Part shown: positions 26,390 to 36,621 of the stretch, one piece after another
Layout: the number at the start of each line of letters is the position of its first letter
Numbering within the stretch: position 1 is the first letter of the stretch
From: Rhodoblastus sp. 17X3
GTDB taxonomy: Bacteria; Pseudomonadota; Alphaproteobacteria; Rhizobiales; Beijerinckiaceae
NCBI RefSeq assembly: GCF_030056575.1
Contig: NZ_JASHHX010000001.1
Coordinates: forward strand, 186,001 to 250,000
Direction: 5' to 3'
DNA: 64,000 bases
The notes under the pieces: generated by a model
Told to the model about the DNA's origin: nothing
Seen by the model: only the letters and a program-made list of their open reading frames with translations
Database searches by the model: none
Position numbers and translations under genes: made by a program

Positions 26390-28177
26390 ATGACCGCCTA
26401 TCAAGCGCCGATCCGCGACATGATTTTCGCGATGAAGGAAATCGGCGGCCTTGCCCGGATCGCCGCCCTTCCGGGCAATGAGGAAGTGTCGGACGACCTG
26501 ATCGAGGCGATCTTCGAAGAGGCGCGCAAATTCGCCAGCGACGTGCTGGCGCCTCTGAACCATCCCGGCGACAAGCAGGGCTGCGTCTGCAAGGACGGCG
26601 TGGTGACGACGCCCGACGGCGTCAAGGAGGCTTATGCCGCCTTCTGCGAGAACGGCTGGAACGCCATGCCCGCCTCGCTCGAACATGGCGGCCAGGGCTT
26701 GCCGGCCCTCGTCTCCACGCCGGTGCTGGAAATGTGGACGGCGGCGAATCTGGCTTTTTCCCTGTGCCAGATGCTGACGCTCGGCGCCACTGCCGCCATC
26801 GACCATCACGGCTCGGACGCCCAGAAGGCGCTTTATCTGCCGAACATGGTCGCCGGGACCTGGACCGGCACGATGAACCTCACCGAGCCGCAGGCAGGGT
26901 CCGACCTCGCCGCCGTGCGCACCCGCGCGGTCCCGGACGGCGATGGCTATCGCATCACCGGCACCAAGATTTTCATCACCTGGGGCGAGAATGACGTCGC
27001 CGAGAACATCATTCATCTCGTGCTCGCCCGCCTGCCCGACGCCCCTCCCGGCGTGAAGGGCATCTCGCTTTTCATCGTGCCCAAATTTCTCGTCAATGAG
27101 GATGGCTCGCTCGGCGCCCGCAACGACCTCGTGTGCGCCTCGATCGAGCACAAGCTCGGCATTCACGGCAGCCCGACGGCGGTGATGTCCTTCGGCGAGA
27201 AGGAAGGCGCCATCGGCTATCTGGTCGGCGAGGCCAATCGTGGCCTCGAATATATGTTCACGATGATGAACCACGCCCGTCTCAATGTTGGGCTCGAAGG
27301 CGTCGCCATCGCGGAGCGCGCGTTCCAGCAGGCGCGCGACTACGCCCTTCAACGCATTCAGGGCCGGCCGATCGGCGCCCAGACGGGCGCGCCCATCGCC
27401 TATCATCCCGACGTCAAGCGCATGCTGCTCGACATGAAATCGCGTGTCGACGCGATGCGGGCTTTGGCCTATTTCGCCGCCGGCCAGATGGATATCGCGC
27501 AGGCTTCGCCGGACAAGACAGAGGCCGCCGCCGCCCAGGCGCTGGTCGATCTGATGATCCCCGTGGTGAAGGGCTGGTGCACGGAAAGCGCGGTCGAGAT
27601 CGCCTCGATTGGCGTGCAGGTCCATGGCGGCATGGGTTTCATCGAGGAAACGGGCGCCGCCCAGCATTTCCGCGACGCCCGCATCACGCCGATCTATGAG
27701 GGGACGACGGCGATCCAGGCGCTGGACCTTGTCGGCCGCAAGATCGCGCGCGACGGCGGCGCGGCGGCGGGCCGGCTGATCCAGGACATCGAGGCGACGG
27801 CGGCCGAATTGTCCGGCGCGGCGCAGCCGGAAATCGCGGCGCTTGGGCAGGCGCTGAAGGCGCCCGCCGCGCGGCTGAAGGATTCGGTGGAATGGGTGCT
27901 GGCCACCCACGGGGCCGCGCCCGCGCAGACCGCCTCGGCCGCCGTGCCGCTGCTCCATCAGTTTGGCGTCGCCATCGGCTTCTGGCTGCTAGCGCGCCAG
28001 GCGGCGCGGGCGGCGCAATTGCTTGGTGAGAATGGCGCGGATGCGACCTTCTTGCGCGGCAAGATCGCGCTCGCCCGGCATTTCGCCGGCCATGTCCTGC
28101 CGCATGCGGAAGGCTATTTCCTGGCGGCGACGCAGGGCGCGGCAAGCGTCGCGGCGTTTGACGTCGCGGCGATTTGA
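26390..28177 (+). CDS. Acyl-CoA dehydrogenase (long, DmdC/FadE-like)
   Basis: This 595-residue flavoenzyme oxidises acyl-CoA thioesters to enoyl-CoA. Family signatures are MNLTEPQAGSDLAAVRTRA (FAD/substrate site), TKIFITWGENDVAENI, and IASIGVQVHGGMGFIEETGAAQHFRDARI with the catalytic Glu following in ITPIYEGTTAIQALDL. The extra N-terminal region and C-terminal helical extension are those of the about 600-residue subgroup related to DmdC. GGAG lies 9 bases before the ATG. It stands alone, so the substrate is unknown. Confidence 0.9.
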   Translation: MTAYQAPIRDMIFAMKEIGGLARIAALPGNEEVSDDLIEAIFEEARKFASDVLAPLNHPGDKQGCVCKDGVVTTPDGVKEAYAAFCENGWNAMPASLEHGGQGLPALVSTPVLEMWTAANLAFSLCQMLTLGATAAIDHHGSDAQKALYLPNMVAGTWTGTMNLTEPQAGSDLAAVRTRAVPDGDGYRITGTKIFITWGENDVAENIIHLVLARLPDAPPGVKGISLFIVPKFLVNEDGSLGARNDLVCASIEHKLGIHGSPTAVMSFGEKEGAIGYLVGEANRGLEYMFTMMNHARLNVGLEGVAIAERAFQQARDYALQRIQGRPIGAQTGAPIAYHPDVKRMLLDMKSRVDAMRALAYFAAGQMDIAQASPDKTEAAAAQALVDLMIPVVKGWCTESAVEIASIGVQVHGGMGFIEETGAAQHFRDARITPIYEGTTAIQALDLVGRKIARDGGAAAGRLIQDIEATAAELSGAAQPEIAALGQALKAPAARLKDSVEWVLATHGAAPAQTASAAVPLLHQFGVAIGFWLLARQAARAAQLLGENGADATFLRGKIALARHFAGHVLPHAEGYFLAATQGAASVAAFDVAAI

Positions 28178-28320
28178 GGCCGCCAAATGGCGACCCTCGC
28201 CATGAAAGCGACCCTCCCAAATAGTTGAATATTTCCGGGCGCGGCATCGCGGCATTATTGCGGCCGCGCCACGGATATCGACTGTCCCGAACATTCGGGC
28301 GGAAGCGGAGGAAGAAACGA

Positions 28321-28839
28321 ATGAAAAGAAAACTATTCGCGCGAATGGCTCTGATCGCCGCGCTCATTTCCTTCCTTCCGGCACAGTCCGAAGCCTTTGG
28401 AATCCCTGGCGTTCATCCGACGGCGGATTTCGACGACCAGATCGTTCTGGCGCGGCGTGGCGGCGGCCCTCGCGGCGGGGGCATGCATCGTGGCGGAAAT
28501 ATCAATCGCAACGTCAATGTGAACCGGAACGTTCGCGGGAACGTCAACCGCAATGTCAACGTCAACCGGAACGTGAACCGGAATGTGAACGTCAACCGCA
28601 ATGTGCACGTCAACCGCGGCCTTTATCGGGGTCCAAACGTCCGTTATCGTGGCGGGGTGTGGGTCCGGCCGCGCACTTATTGGTGGCCCGCCGGCGGCGC
28701 CATCGCTGCGGGCGCGGCTCTGGGCGTCATCGCAGCCGCAAGCGCCGCGTCCTGGGCCGGCTCGCCTCCCGGCCCGAATTATTGCTGGTTCTATACCGAT
28801 TCGACGCGCAGGAACGGCTTCTGGGACCTCTGCCCGTAA
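28321..28839 (+). CDS. Secreted Asn/Arg/Val-repeat protein
   Basis: This 172-residue protein has a signal peptide (MKRKLFARMALIAALISF, cleaved near QSEA), a Gly-rich linker (RRGGGPRGGG), and a repeat region of Asn-Arg-Asn-Val / Asn-Val units at about residues 60-98. The C-terminal part has a hydrophobic Ala/Gly segment (AGGAIAAGAALGVIAAASAASWA) and ends PNYCWFYTDSTRRNGFWDLCP, with two Cys that could pair. The ATG at 28321 is the start of the signal peptide. Function is not known; similar low-complexity proteins occur at the surface of alphaproteobacteria. Confidence 0.7.
   Translation: MKRKLFARMALIAALISFLPAQSEAFGIPGVHPTADFDDQIVLARRGGGPRGGGMHRGGNINRNVNVNRNVRGNVNRNVNVNRNVNRNVNVNRNVHVNRGLYRGPNVRYRGGVWVRPRTYWWPAGGAIAAGAALGVIAAASAASWAGSPPGPNYCWFYTDSTRRNGFWDLCP
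28499..28618 (+). repeat. In-frame tandem repeats of 12/6 bases (AAYCGNAAYGTN type)
   Basis: About ten degenerate copies of a unit coding Asn-Arg-Asn-Val, interspersed with 6-base Asn-Val units, lie inside the gene at 28321-28839. The protein repeat is more uniform than the DNA, since third positions vary, so selection on protein is likely. Confidence 0.8.
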
Positions 28840-28868
28840 CCCAGCTTCAAAAGGGCTTTCGCGACCCG

Positions 28869-28898
28869 TCGTCCTCCGCCTCCGGGCGGAGGACGTTT
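28869..28898 (+). terminator. Strong intrinsic terminator after the repeat protein gene
   Basis: A perfect 11-bp stem, CGTCCTCCGCC / GGCGGAGGACG with loop TCCG, is followed by TTTTA. It lies 30 bases downstream of the stop at 28839 and before the convergent RND adaptor gene. Confidence 0.8.
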
Positions 28899-28917
28899 TA
28901 CATGCGGACTGGTTCGC

Positions 28918-30129
28918 CTATTTCGTCGCGCCCTGCGCCTCCTTCGGCGCTATGGTGACGCGCTCGCCATTGATCAGCGAGTCCGGCGGATTGATTACGA
29001 TGCGGTCGTTCGCCTCGACGCCGGCCGAGATTTCCAGCGTTGCGCCGAGGTCGCGGGCGATGGCGACCGGGCGCAGGCGGATCGTGTCCGAGGCGTCCAC
29101 CACCGCGACATTCGGCCCCTCGGAGCGGAATAGCAGGGTGTTGGCGGGAATCGAGAGCGCCCCCTTGGGCGTGAGCGGCAAGGCGACCTGCACATAGGCG
29201 CCGGGCTTCAGCCGCCCTTCGGCGTTGGGCAGGATCAGTTCGACGCGCAGCGAGCGCGTGGCGACGTCGATGGCGCCGGCGATATGCGTGACCGTCGCCG
29301 TAAAACTCTGGCCAGGCATTTCCGGCTGCGTCACCGCGACCTTGGCGCCCAGGGGCACCAGGTTCACATAGGCTTGCGGCACGTCGACGAAGACGCGCAG
29401 CGGATCGGTGGTCGCCATCGAGAATAACGAGACGCCGCCGCTGCCGGCGTTGACGAGATTGCCGACATTGACGTTGCGGGCGGTGATGACGCCGTCGAAG
29501 GGCGCGAGCACCCGCTTGAAGGCGGTCGTCGCCTGCAATTGCTGAAGGTTCGCGGCCGCCGCGTTCTGCGCGGCCACGGCGGTGTCATAGGCGTTCTGCT
29601 TTTCATCCAGAGCCTGCCGGGCGACCGAATCCTCCTTGAACAGCTTTTGCCAGCGGTCGAGCGCGACCTTGCCGAGCACGACATTGGCCTTGGCCTGCTC
29701 GAGCTGGGCGGCGGCTTGCCGCACCTGCTGGTCGAGTTCCGGCGTGTCGAGTTCGGCCAAAAGCTGCCCCGTGGTCACGCGGGCGCCGATCTCGACGGCG
29801 AAGCTCTGCACATAGCCGCTGACGCGGGCGTAAATCGCCGTCTCGTTGTCGCCGCGGAGCGTGGCGGGCAGGCTCAGCATGCCGCCGGACTTGCTCGGGA
29901 CCGGGGCGGTGGTCCTGACGAAAACGCGCTGGCTTTCCAGCGACTGCGCCTCCAGCTCCGCCCTGCTGGTCGCCCGGCCCGTCAGCACCCGCACCGCGCC
30001 GAGCGCCAGGATCGCCAGAACGACCAGTCCGGCGCGCCGGGCGTTGCGCCAGACCTGCTGGCGGCGCGGCAGATGGAGATGGCCGTCGTCGCTGTGCAGC
30101 GCGAGGTTTTCATGGGTCTTCTTGGTCAC
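28918..30129 (-). CDS. RND efflux periplasmic adaptor (second system)
   Basis: This 403-residue membrane fusion protein has one N-terminal transmembrane anchor (RRAGLVVLAILALGAVRVL, about 30-50) after a His-rich cytoplasmic stretch. A lipoyl-like domain (ATLRGDNETAIYARVSGYVQ), an alpha hairpin (QLEQAKANVVLGKVALDRW) and a beta-barrel domain follow. The stop of the upstream permease... is arranged so that this adaptor is the first gene and overlaps the permease start by 4 bases. Its substrate is unknown. Confidence 0.88.
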   Translation of the reverse strand: MTKKTHENLALHSDDGHLHLPRRQQVWRNARRAGLVVLAILALGAVRVLTGRATSRAELEAQSLESQRVFVRTTAPVPSKSGGMLSLPATLRGDNETAIYARVSGYVQSFAVEIGARVTTGQLLAELDTPELDQQVRQAAAQLEQAKANVVLGKVALDRWQKLFKEDSVARQALDEKQNAYDTAVAAQNAAAANLQQLQATTAFKRVLAPFDGVITARNVNVGNLVNAGSGGVSLFSMATTDPLRVFVDVPQAYVNLVPLGAKVAVTQPEMPGQSFTATVTHIAGAIDVATRSLRVELILPNAEGRLKPGAYVQVALPLTPKGALSIPANTLLFRSEGPNVAVVDASDTIRLRPVAIARDLGATLEISAGVEANDRIVINPPDSLINGERVTIAPKEAQGATK

Positions 30130-33100
30130 GGCGAGGGCTTCGTCTCTTGACTGTTCTCCTGGCCGCTCCGGCGCGCGCGCAGGCTGTGCGCCCCTGCGAA
30201 AACCAGCGGCACGAACAGAAGGGTGGAGAAAGTGGCGAAAAGCAGGCCGCCGATCACCGCGCGGCCGAGCGGCGCATTCTGCTCGGCGCCTTCGCCGAAG
30301 CCAAGCGCCATGGGGATCATGCCGACGATCATGGCGAAGGCGGTCATCAGCACCGGCCTGATGCGCGTCGCGCCGGCTTCCAGCGCGGCGGACAACGGGT
30401 CCGAGCCCGCGCGCAGTCGCTCGCGCGCGAAGGAAACGAGCAGGATGCTGTTTGCGGTGGCGACGCCGGTGGTCATGATGGCGCCGGTCAGGGCCGGCAC
30501 CGAAAGATGCGTGCCGGTCAGGAACAGCATCCAGACGATGCCCGCGAGCGCGGCGGGCAAGGCGCTGATGATGATGAGCGGATCGAGCAGCGACTGGAAA
30601 TTGATGACGATCAGCAGATAGACCAGCACGATGGCGATGGCGACGCCGACGCCGAGGCCGACATAGGAATCCTGCATGGTCGGCGCCTGGCCGCGCAGGT
30701 AGATGTCATAGCCGCGCGGCAGGTCGGGCTGCGCGGCGGCCACCAGCCGGTTGATGTCGCGGGCGAGGCCGCCGAGGTCGCGGCCCTCGACGCTGACATA
30801 AATGTCGATCGCCGGGCGGAGATTATAGCGCGACATCACCGCCGCCTCGACGGCGGGCCGAGCCTGGGCGAGATTGCCGAGAATTTGCGGCAAGCCGGAT
30901 GTGTTGATCACCGGCGTGCGCATCAGGTCGTCCACCGTCGATATCTGATATTGCGGCGTCTGCGCCGTGACATTGTAGGACACGCCGTTCTTGGGGCTGA
31001 GCCAGAAGGACGGCGCCGTCTGCTGGCTGCCCGATAGCGAAATCAGCAGGTTCTGCGCCACGGTATTGGCGTTGATATTGACCTGCTGCATGCGCGTGCG
31101 GTCCATGTCGAGCCTGATGCTCGGCTGGTCAAGCCGCTGATGGATGTGGACGTCCACGGCGCCGGGCAATTTGCGGATCTCGGCGGCCATGCGCGCGGCA
31201 TGGGCGAAGCTGATATTCATGTCCTGCCCGAGGAACTGCACGTCGATGGCGGCGGGCAGGCCGAAATTCAGGATCTGCGTGACGATGTCCGCCGGCTGGA
31301 AGAAGAATTCCACGCCGGGGAATTTCTCCGGCAGCGTCCGGCGCAACTCGTCGATATAGATATGCGCCGGCCGATGATCTTCCTTCAGCGCGATCAGGAT
31401 TTCCGCGTCAAGCGTGCCGATGACGCCGGAATTGCTGTAGGACAGGTTGATGCCGCTATAGGGCAGGCCGATATTGTCGAGGATCGTCTCCAGCTCGTCG
31501 GCGGGGATAGTCTGGCGGAGGAACCGGTCCACCTCGTCGGCGAGGCGCGCCGTCTCCTCGACGCGCGTGCCGGTGGGCGCCCGCATGTGCAGCCGGATCG
31601 CGGAGCCGTCGACGCTGGGGAAGAAATCCTGACCGAGCACGAAGGTCAGGCCGAGCGAGGCGAGGCAGAAAGCGAAGAAGGCCAGGCCGAAGGCGCGCCG
31701 TCGCGTCAGCAGAACGCTCAGCAGCACGACATAGGCTCCGCGCAGCCGCTCGAAAGCGGCGTCGAAGCCGTGATAGATGCGCTGGAACCAGTTCTTGCGC
31801 GCGCTTTCCGCGCCGGGCGTGCGCAGCAGCAGCAGCGCCAGCGTGGGGACAAGCGTGCGCGAGAGGATATAAGACGCGATCATGGCGAAGACCACGGCCT
31901 CCGCCAAAGGCACGAAGAGGTAACGCGAGACGCCCGCCAGGAAGAACATCGGCGTGAAGACGATGCAGATGCACAGGGTCGAAACCAGCGCGGGCAGCGC
32001 GATTTCGCCGGCGCCTTCATAGATCGAGTCGTAGAGATCGGTCCCCAGGTGCAAATGGCGTTCGATATTTTCGATCGTGACCGTGGCGTCGTCCACCAGA
32101 ATGCCGACGGCCAGAGCGAGGCCGCCGAGCGTCATGATATTGATGGTTTCGCCGAGGAATTGCAGCGCCAGCAGCGAGGACAGGATCGACAGCGGGATCG
32201 ACACCGCGATGATCAGGGTCGAGCGCCAGTTGCCGAGAAACAGCAGGATCAGCGCGGCGGTGAGGCCCGCCGCGATCAGCGCCTCGCGGAACACGCCCGA
32301 AACCGCGGCCTTGACGAAGACCGACTGGTCGAACAGCGGGCGCACGTCGATCCCGACCGGCAGCAGCTTTTCCGCCCGGGGCAGCATGGCCTTGAGATGG
32401 TCGACGATGCTCAGGGTCGAGGCGTTGCCGGTCTTGAGCAGCGACAGCAGGGCGCCGCGCTCGCCATTGATGCGCACGATATTGGTCTGGGGCGAGAAGC
32501 CGTCGCGGACATGGGCGACCTCGCGCAGATAGGTCACGGCGCCGTTGAGCGTCCGCACCGGCAGGTCGTTGAGGGCCTCGACATTGTCCGGCGAGCCGTT
32601 CATGCCGATGGTGAATTCGGTCGGTCCCATCTTCGCCGTGCCAGACGGCAGGATCAGGTTCTGCGCGTTGACGGCGTTGACGATGTCGAGCGGCGACAGC
32701 CCCTTGGCGAGCAGGGCCTCGGTGTCGATATCCACCGAGACGATGCGCTGCTTGCCGCCATAGGCGGCGGGAATGGCGACGCCCGGAATTGTCACCAGCT
32801 GCGGCCGCAGATTGTTCATCGCCGCGTCGTTGACCGCCTGTTCGGCCAGCGTCTTGCTCGACAGCGCGAGTTGGATCACGGGGATCGACGAGGCTGAATA
32901 GGTCAGCACGATGGGCGGCGTCGTGCCAGGCGGCATCGACTTGATCATGAACTGTTCGGTCGCCACCGTCTGGGCCAGCGCCGTCTGCAGATTGGCGCCC
33001 TGCTGCAGGAAGATCTTCACCACTGCGACGCCGGAAAGAGTCTGCGATTCAATATGTTCGATATTGTTGACGGTCGTGGTGAGAATGCGTTCGCTCGGGC

Positions 33101-33293
33101 CCGTGATGCGATAGCCCATTTCCTGCGCCGACAGGCCGGAATAGGACCAGATGATGCTGATGACCGGGATGTTGATCTCGGGCAGGATATCCGTGGCCAT
33201 GGTCAGCAGCATGTATGGCGTGGCCAGCAGGATGGTGAGCGCCATGACCAGGAAGGTATAGGGGCGCTTGAGCGCAATACTGACGATCCACAT
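30126..33293 (-). CDS. RND efflux permease (second system, HAE-type)
   Basis: This 1055-residue pump starts MWIVSIALKRPYTFLVMALTILL (first transmembrane helix). The proton-relay Asp pair is in GILVDDATVTIENIERHL. Two large periplasmic loops and 12 helices are visible. It is transcribed first, and its stop overlaps the adaptor start by 4 bases, so the gene order is permease then adaptor, the reverse of the first pump at 4846-9008. No regulator or outer-membrane channel gene is adjacent. Confidence 0.92.
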   Translation of the reverse strand: MWIVSIALKRPYTFLVMALTILLATPYMLLTMATDILPEINIPVISIIWSYSGLSAQEMGYRITGPSERILTTTVNNIEHIESQTLSGVAVVKIFLQQGANLQTALAQTVATEQFMIKSMPPGTTPPIVLTYSASSIPVIQLALSSKTLAEQAVNDAAMNNLRPQLVTIPGVAIPAAYGGKQRIVSVDIDTEALLAKGLSPLDIVNAVNAQNLILPSGTAKMGPTEFTIGMNGSPDNVEALNDLPVRTLNGAVTYLREVAHVRDGFSPQTNIVRINGERGALLSLLKTGNASTLSIVDHLKAMLPRAEKLLPVGIDVRPLFDQSVFVKAAVSGVFREALIAAGLTAALILLFLGNWRSTLIIAVSIPLSILSSLLALQFLGETINIMTLGGLALAVGILVDDATVTIENIERHLHLGTDLYDSIYEGAGEIALPALVSTLCICIVFTPMFFLAGVSRYLFVPLAEAVVFAMIASYILSRTLVPTLALLLLRTPGAESARKNWFQRIYHGFDAAFERLRGAYVVLLSVLLTRRRAFGLAFFAFCLASLGLTFVLGQDFFPSVDGSAIRLHMRAPTGTRVEETARLADEVDRFLRQTIPADELETILDNIGLPYSGINLSYSNSGVIGTLDAEILIALKEDHRPAHIYIDELRRTLPEKFPGVEFFFQPADIVTQILNFGLPAAIDVQFLGQDMNISFAHAARMAAEIRKLPGAVDVHIHQRLDQPSIRLDMDRTRMQQVNINANTVAQNLLISLSGSQQTAPSFWLSPKNGVSYNVTAQTPQYQISTVDDLMRTPVINTSGLPQILGNLAQARPAVEAAVMSRYNLRPAIDIYVSVEGRDLGGLARDINRLVAAAQPDLPRGYDIYLRGQAPTMQDSYVGLGVGVAIAIVLVYLLIVINFQSLLDPLIIISALPAALAGIVWMLFLTGTHLSVPALTGAIMTTGVATANSILLVSFARERLRAGSDPLSAALEAGATRIRPVLMTAFAMIVGMIPMALGFGEGAEQNAPLGRAVIGGLLFATFSTLLFVPLVFAGAHSLRARRSGQENSQETKPSP

Positions 33294-33422
33294 GCGGTAG
33301 ACGAGGTCCAGTTGGCGGCTGAATCGAGGCCAGCGCTGTTTATAACAGCTTCGTGGGCCGGATCGCCACGCGGGCGGGCCAAAACGCTTGCGTTAAGGCA
33401 AATATGCTTCTGCTTGGGGCGC

Positions 33423-34856
33423 TCAACCGCGCATCAGGAAGCGGAACATCGCGCCGAACAGCTTCCCATAGGGTGCGCGGAGAAATTTTTTCGCATCGAC
33501 GGAGCCCTGAAGGAAGACGGCCTTCCGGTGCGAAAAGGCGAGGAAGCCATCCTCGCCATGGTAAAATCCCATGCCCGATGCGCCCACGCCGCCGAAGGGC
33601 AGCTCCTCGATGACGAAATGCGACAAGGCGTCATTGACCGTGACGCCGCCGGAATGGGTGCGCGACAGCACCCGGTCGCGCCCCTCCGCCGATGCGCCGA
33701 AATAATAGAGCGCCAGCGGCCGTGGGCGGGCGTTGACATAGGCTATGGCGTCGTCGAGGCGGTCATAGGCTTTGACGGGGAGGATCGGCCCGAAGATTTC
33801 CTCTTGCATCAGGTTCAGGTCGTCTGCCGGCTCGATCAGCAGGGTCGGCGCGATTTTCCGGCTGGCGGCAAGATCGGCCTCGCCGGCGTCGATCGAAACG
33901 ATTCGCGCGCCGGCTTCGCGCGCTTCGGACAAGGCGGCGGTCAGCCGGGCGTAATGGCGATCGGTCGCGATGGAGGTATAGTCCGGATTGGCCTGCAGGG
34001 TCGGATAGAGCTTTTTCACAGCCGCCTGATAGGCGGAGATGAAAGATTCGACGTTTTCGCGCGGCGCCAGAACATAATCCGGAGCGATGCAGGTCTGGCC
34101 CGCGTTGAACAATTTGCCGTTGGCGATGCGCATGGCGGCCTGGGCCAGATCGGCGTCGGGGGCGATGACACAGGGTGATTTGCCGCCGAGTTCAAGGGTG
34201 ACCGGGGTGAGATTTTGCGCCGCCGCCTGCATCACGCGCCGACCGACCGCGGTCGAGCCGGTGAAGAACAGATGGTCGAAGGCGAGCGTCGTGAAAGCGG
34301 CGCCGACCTCCGGCCCGCCCAACAGGACCGCAACCTTCTCCTCCGGGAAAAGTTCGGCCAGCAGGGTCGCCAGCAATTCCGATGTGCGCTGCGTATGCTC
34401 GGAAGGTTTCAGCATGACGCGGTTGCCGGCGGCGAGCGCCGCCACCAGCGGGCAAAGGGCCAGATTGACCGGATAATTCCAGGGCGCAATGATTCCGACG
34501 ACGCCCAGCGGCTGGACCAGCACCCGCGCCCGGCTCCCGGCGAATTCGACGCCGACGGGGACGCTTTTCGGCTTCATCCAGCGCGGCAGGCGCCGCAAGG
34601 CGTGGCGCGCGGCCGCATGAACGGGCCAAACATCGGCCAACAGCGATTCCTGCCGCGACCGGCTGCCGAAATCGGCCGAAAGGGCGTCGGCGAAGGCGTT
34701 GGCGTGACGCTTCACGGCGTCGCGCAATCGGGTGATATCGGCGCGGCGCTCTTCCAGCGAGGGCGCGCCGCGTTCGATGAAGGCCAGACGCTGCCTGGCC
34801 AGCACATTGGCCAGGCTGTCCCGGATGTTGTCCGTATCGCTTCCTTCTGGCCGCAT
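33423..34856 (-). CDS. Aldehyde dehydrogenase, coniferyl aldehyde dehydrogenase-like
   Basis: This 477-residue NAD(P)-dependent aldehyde dehydrogenase has PWNYPVNLALCPLVAALAAGN (cofactor site), FFTGSTAVGRRV, the general base Glu in LELGGKSP, and the catalytic Cys in NAGQTCIAPDY. The NAGQTCIAPDY variant is typical of the coniferyl/fatty aldehyde subgroup rather than betaine aldehyde enzymes. It is 100 bp downstream of fixX on the same strand but probably a separate unit, as a hairpin lies between. Substrate is unknown. Confidence 0.88.
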   Translation of the reverse strand: MRPEGSDTDNIRDSLANVLARQRLAFIERGAPSLEERRADITRLRDAVKRHANAFADALSADFGSRSRQESLLADVWPVHAAARHALRRLPRWMKPKSVPVGVEFAGSRARVLVQPLGVVGIIAPWNYPVNLALCPLVAALAAGNRVMLKPSEHTQRTSELLATLLAELFPEEKVAVLLGGPEVGAAFTTLAFDHLFFTGSTAVGRRVMQAAAQNLTPVTLELGGKSPCVIAPDADLAQAAMRIANGKLFNAGQTCIAPDYVLAPRENVESFISAYQAAVKKLYPTLQANPDYTSIATDRHYARLTAALSEAREAGARIVSIDAGEADLAASRKIAPTLLIEPADDLNLMQEEIFGPILPVKAYDRLDDAIAYVNARPRPLALYYFGASAEGRDRVLSRTHSGGVTVNDALSHFVIEELPFGGVGASGMGFYHGEDGFLAFSHRKAVFLQGSVDAKKFLRAPYGKLFGAMFRFLMRG

Positions 34857-34923
34857 CGTCGCCGTCCCCGCTCGCAGGGAGCGAGTATAGCAGAAGATGG
34901 TTCTGATGCGAACGAAATGGCGA

Positions 34924-34951
34924 GTTCAGAGCCGTCGGCCCTGTTCTGAAC
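34924..34951 (-). terminator. Inverted repeat just downstream of fixX
   Basis: GTTCAGA and TCTGAAC are separated by 14 bases, starting 5 bases past the fixX stop. There is no T tract, so it may only stabilise or process the fix mRNA rather than terminate it. Confidence 0.35.
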
Positions 34952-34955
34952 GGCC

Positions 34956-35255
34956 TCAGCCGAATTTGAACAGGATGCCGTAGCCGCCGCGCGGATAGTT
35001 CCAGGTGATGTCGCCTGATTCCTCGCAGAGAACGCGGCAGGTGCCGCATTCCAGGCAGCCATCGGCGGTCAGTTCGACCTGGCCGCTTTCCGCCTGCGAA
35101 TAGCAGCCGGCCGGGCACAAATGGGTCATGGCCAGCAGATTCTTCGACGGCTTCTCATGCGGCGCGACCAGGATATGCGGCTGGCCCGAATCGACCAGAT
35201 AACGGTTCTGGAAAAGCTTTTCCTCGACCTTTTGGAACTCGCCTTCGAGTGACAT
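34956..35255 (-). CDS. fixX: Ferredoxin-like protein FixX
   Basis: This 99-residue ferredoxin-like subunit of the Fix electron-bifurcating complex has [11 protein letters not shown] and [11 protein letters not shown], giving the Cys ligands of one 4Fe-4S cluster. It passes electrons from FixC quinone oxidoreductase toward ferredoxin/flavodoxin and nitrogenase. GGGGAG lies 6 bases before the ATG at 35255; an earlier in-frame ATG is too close to this site. It is the last gene of fixABCX. Confidence 0.93.
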   Translation of the reverse strand: MSLEGEFQKVEEKLFQNRYLVDSGQPHILVAPHEKPSKNLLAMTHLCPAGCYSQAESGQVELTADGCLECGTCRVLCEESGDITWNYPRGGYGILFKFG

Positions 35256-35298
35256 GAACATCTCCCCTTTCACTGGAAGAAGCTGTTTGGCGCCAGAT

Positions 35299-36603
35299 TC
35301 AACGCCAGGCGCGGGCGATCCGGAACGCGTCGCCGATCAGGCCGAAGCCGCGCGCCTTGCGGAAATTGCGGAACGTGTCCTTTTCCTTGTCGATCTTGGG
35401 CTTGCCGTCGACGCGGAGGAAATTCTCCATCGCCTTGGAGACGAGCTGCGGATAGGTGAGGAAGAGGTTCTGGGCCTGGGTGTGCAGAAGCTCGGGCATG
35501 TCCTTGTACTTCTTCAGGTCCTTCAGCACGAAGCTATCGTCGAGCATTTTCTTGTAGAGCGACAGGTTGGCCTTGTTCATCGTCTCGCGGCGCGACTTGA
35601 TCTGGAAGATCGCTTCGCCGGCGAGGCGGCCGGAGGTCATGGCGAGGTTGGAGCCTTCGCGATGGACGGCGTTGTTGAGCTGGCCCGCGTCGCCGCAAAT
35701 CACCCAGCCGTCGCCGAACAATTGCGGGACCGCCTTGTAGCCGCCTTCCGGAATCAGATGCGCGGCATATTCCTTCACTTCCGAGCCGGCGATCAGCGGC
35801 GCGACGGACGGATGCTTCTTGAAGATGTCGAGCAGTTTCGCCGGCGAGGTCTCGCTTTCCGCGAAATCGGAGACCAGGCAGCCGATGCCGATCGAAATGC
35901 TTTCCTTGTTGGTATAGATGAAGCCCATTCCGGCCATGCCTTCGGAAATGGTTCCGGCGGCCTCGATCACCGCGCCTTCATCGCCCTTCAGGTTGAAGCG
36001 CGCTTCGATGACTTCCGGCGGCAGGAAGTGCATTTCCTTGACGGCGAGCGCGACATGCGCCGCGCTGGGACGCGGACGCAGTTCCGAGCGCGTGCCGAGC
36101 AGGCCGTTGACGCCTTCCGCCAGCACGACGACATCGGCGTGGATCGGGCCGCCCGAGCGGTCGGTGCGCACGCCCACGACCTTGCCATAGGCGTCGCGGA
36201 TCAGTTCGATCGCGGTGGTTTCGCAGAGAAGGATGGCCCCCTTCGACTGCGCCTGCCGCGCGAACCAGCGGTCGAACTGCGAACGGATGATGGTGTAGCG
36301 GTTGGGACGCTCCTCATTGAATTCGTCGGAGCGATAATGCATGCCCGTATGGGCCTTGTCGGTCATGAACCAGAAGCGCTGCTCGATCAGGCGGCGCTCC
36401 AGCGGCGCCTCGTCGCGGAAATCCGGCACGATCTTTTCGAGCATGTCGGCATAGAGAATGCCGCCCTGCACGTTCTTGGAGCCGGGATATTCGCCACGCT
36501 CGAGCTGCAGCACCTTCAGTCCGCGCGAAGCCATCGTATAGGCGGCGGCGTTGCCAGCCATGCCGGCGCCGATGACGATCGCATCGAATTTTTCGTCGAT
36601 CAT
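35299..36603 (-). CDS. fixC: FixC flavoprotein (electron transfer flavoprotein-quinone oxidoreductase type)
   Basis: This 434-residue FAD protein has the dinucleotide-binding start [23 protein letters not shown] and the late FAD site [21 protein letters not shown]. It is the quinone-reducing branch of the FixABCX complex that bifurcates NADH electrons to quinone and to low-potential ferredoxin for nitrogenase. A TTG would extend the frame by six codons, but ATG at 36603 has GGAG 9 bases upstream. It is 18 bp after fixB. Confidence 0.94.
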   Translation of the reverse strand: MIDEKFDAIVIGAGMAGNAAAYTMASRGLKVLQLERGEYPGSKNVQGGILYADMLEKIVPDFRDEAPLERRLIEQRFWFMTDKAHTGMHYRSDEFNEERPNRYTIIRSQFDRWFARQAQSKGAILLCETTAIELIRDAYGKVVGVRTDRSGGPIHADVVVLAEGVNGLLGTRSELRPRPSAAHVALAVKEMHFLPPEVIEARFNLKGDEGAVIEAAGTISEGMAGMGFIYTNKESISIGIGCLVSDFAESETSPAKLLDIFKKHPSVAPLIAGSEVKEYAAHLIPEGGYKAVPQLFGDGWVICGDAGQLNNAVHREGSNLAMTSGRLAGEAIFQIKSRRETMNKANLSLYKKMLDDSFVLKDLKKYKDMPELLHTQAQNLFLTYPQLVSKAMENFLRVDGKPKIDKEKDTFRNFRKARGFGLIGDAFRIARAWR

Positions 36604-36621
36604 TGTCTTCGTCTCCTGCAA

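Noticed and set aside
28499-28618. Regular short repeats considered as a CRISPR array
   Set aside because: Units are 6-12 bases, in frame, without spacers, and code a repeating peptide.
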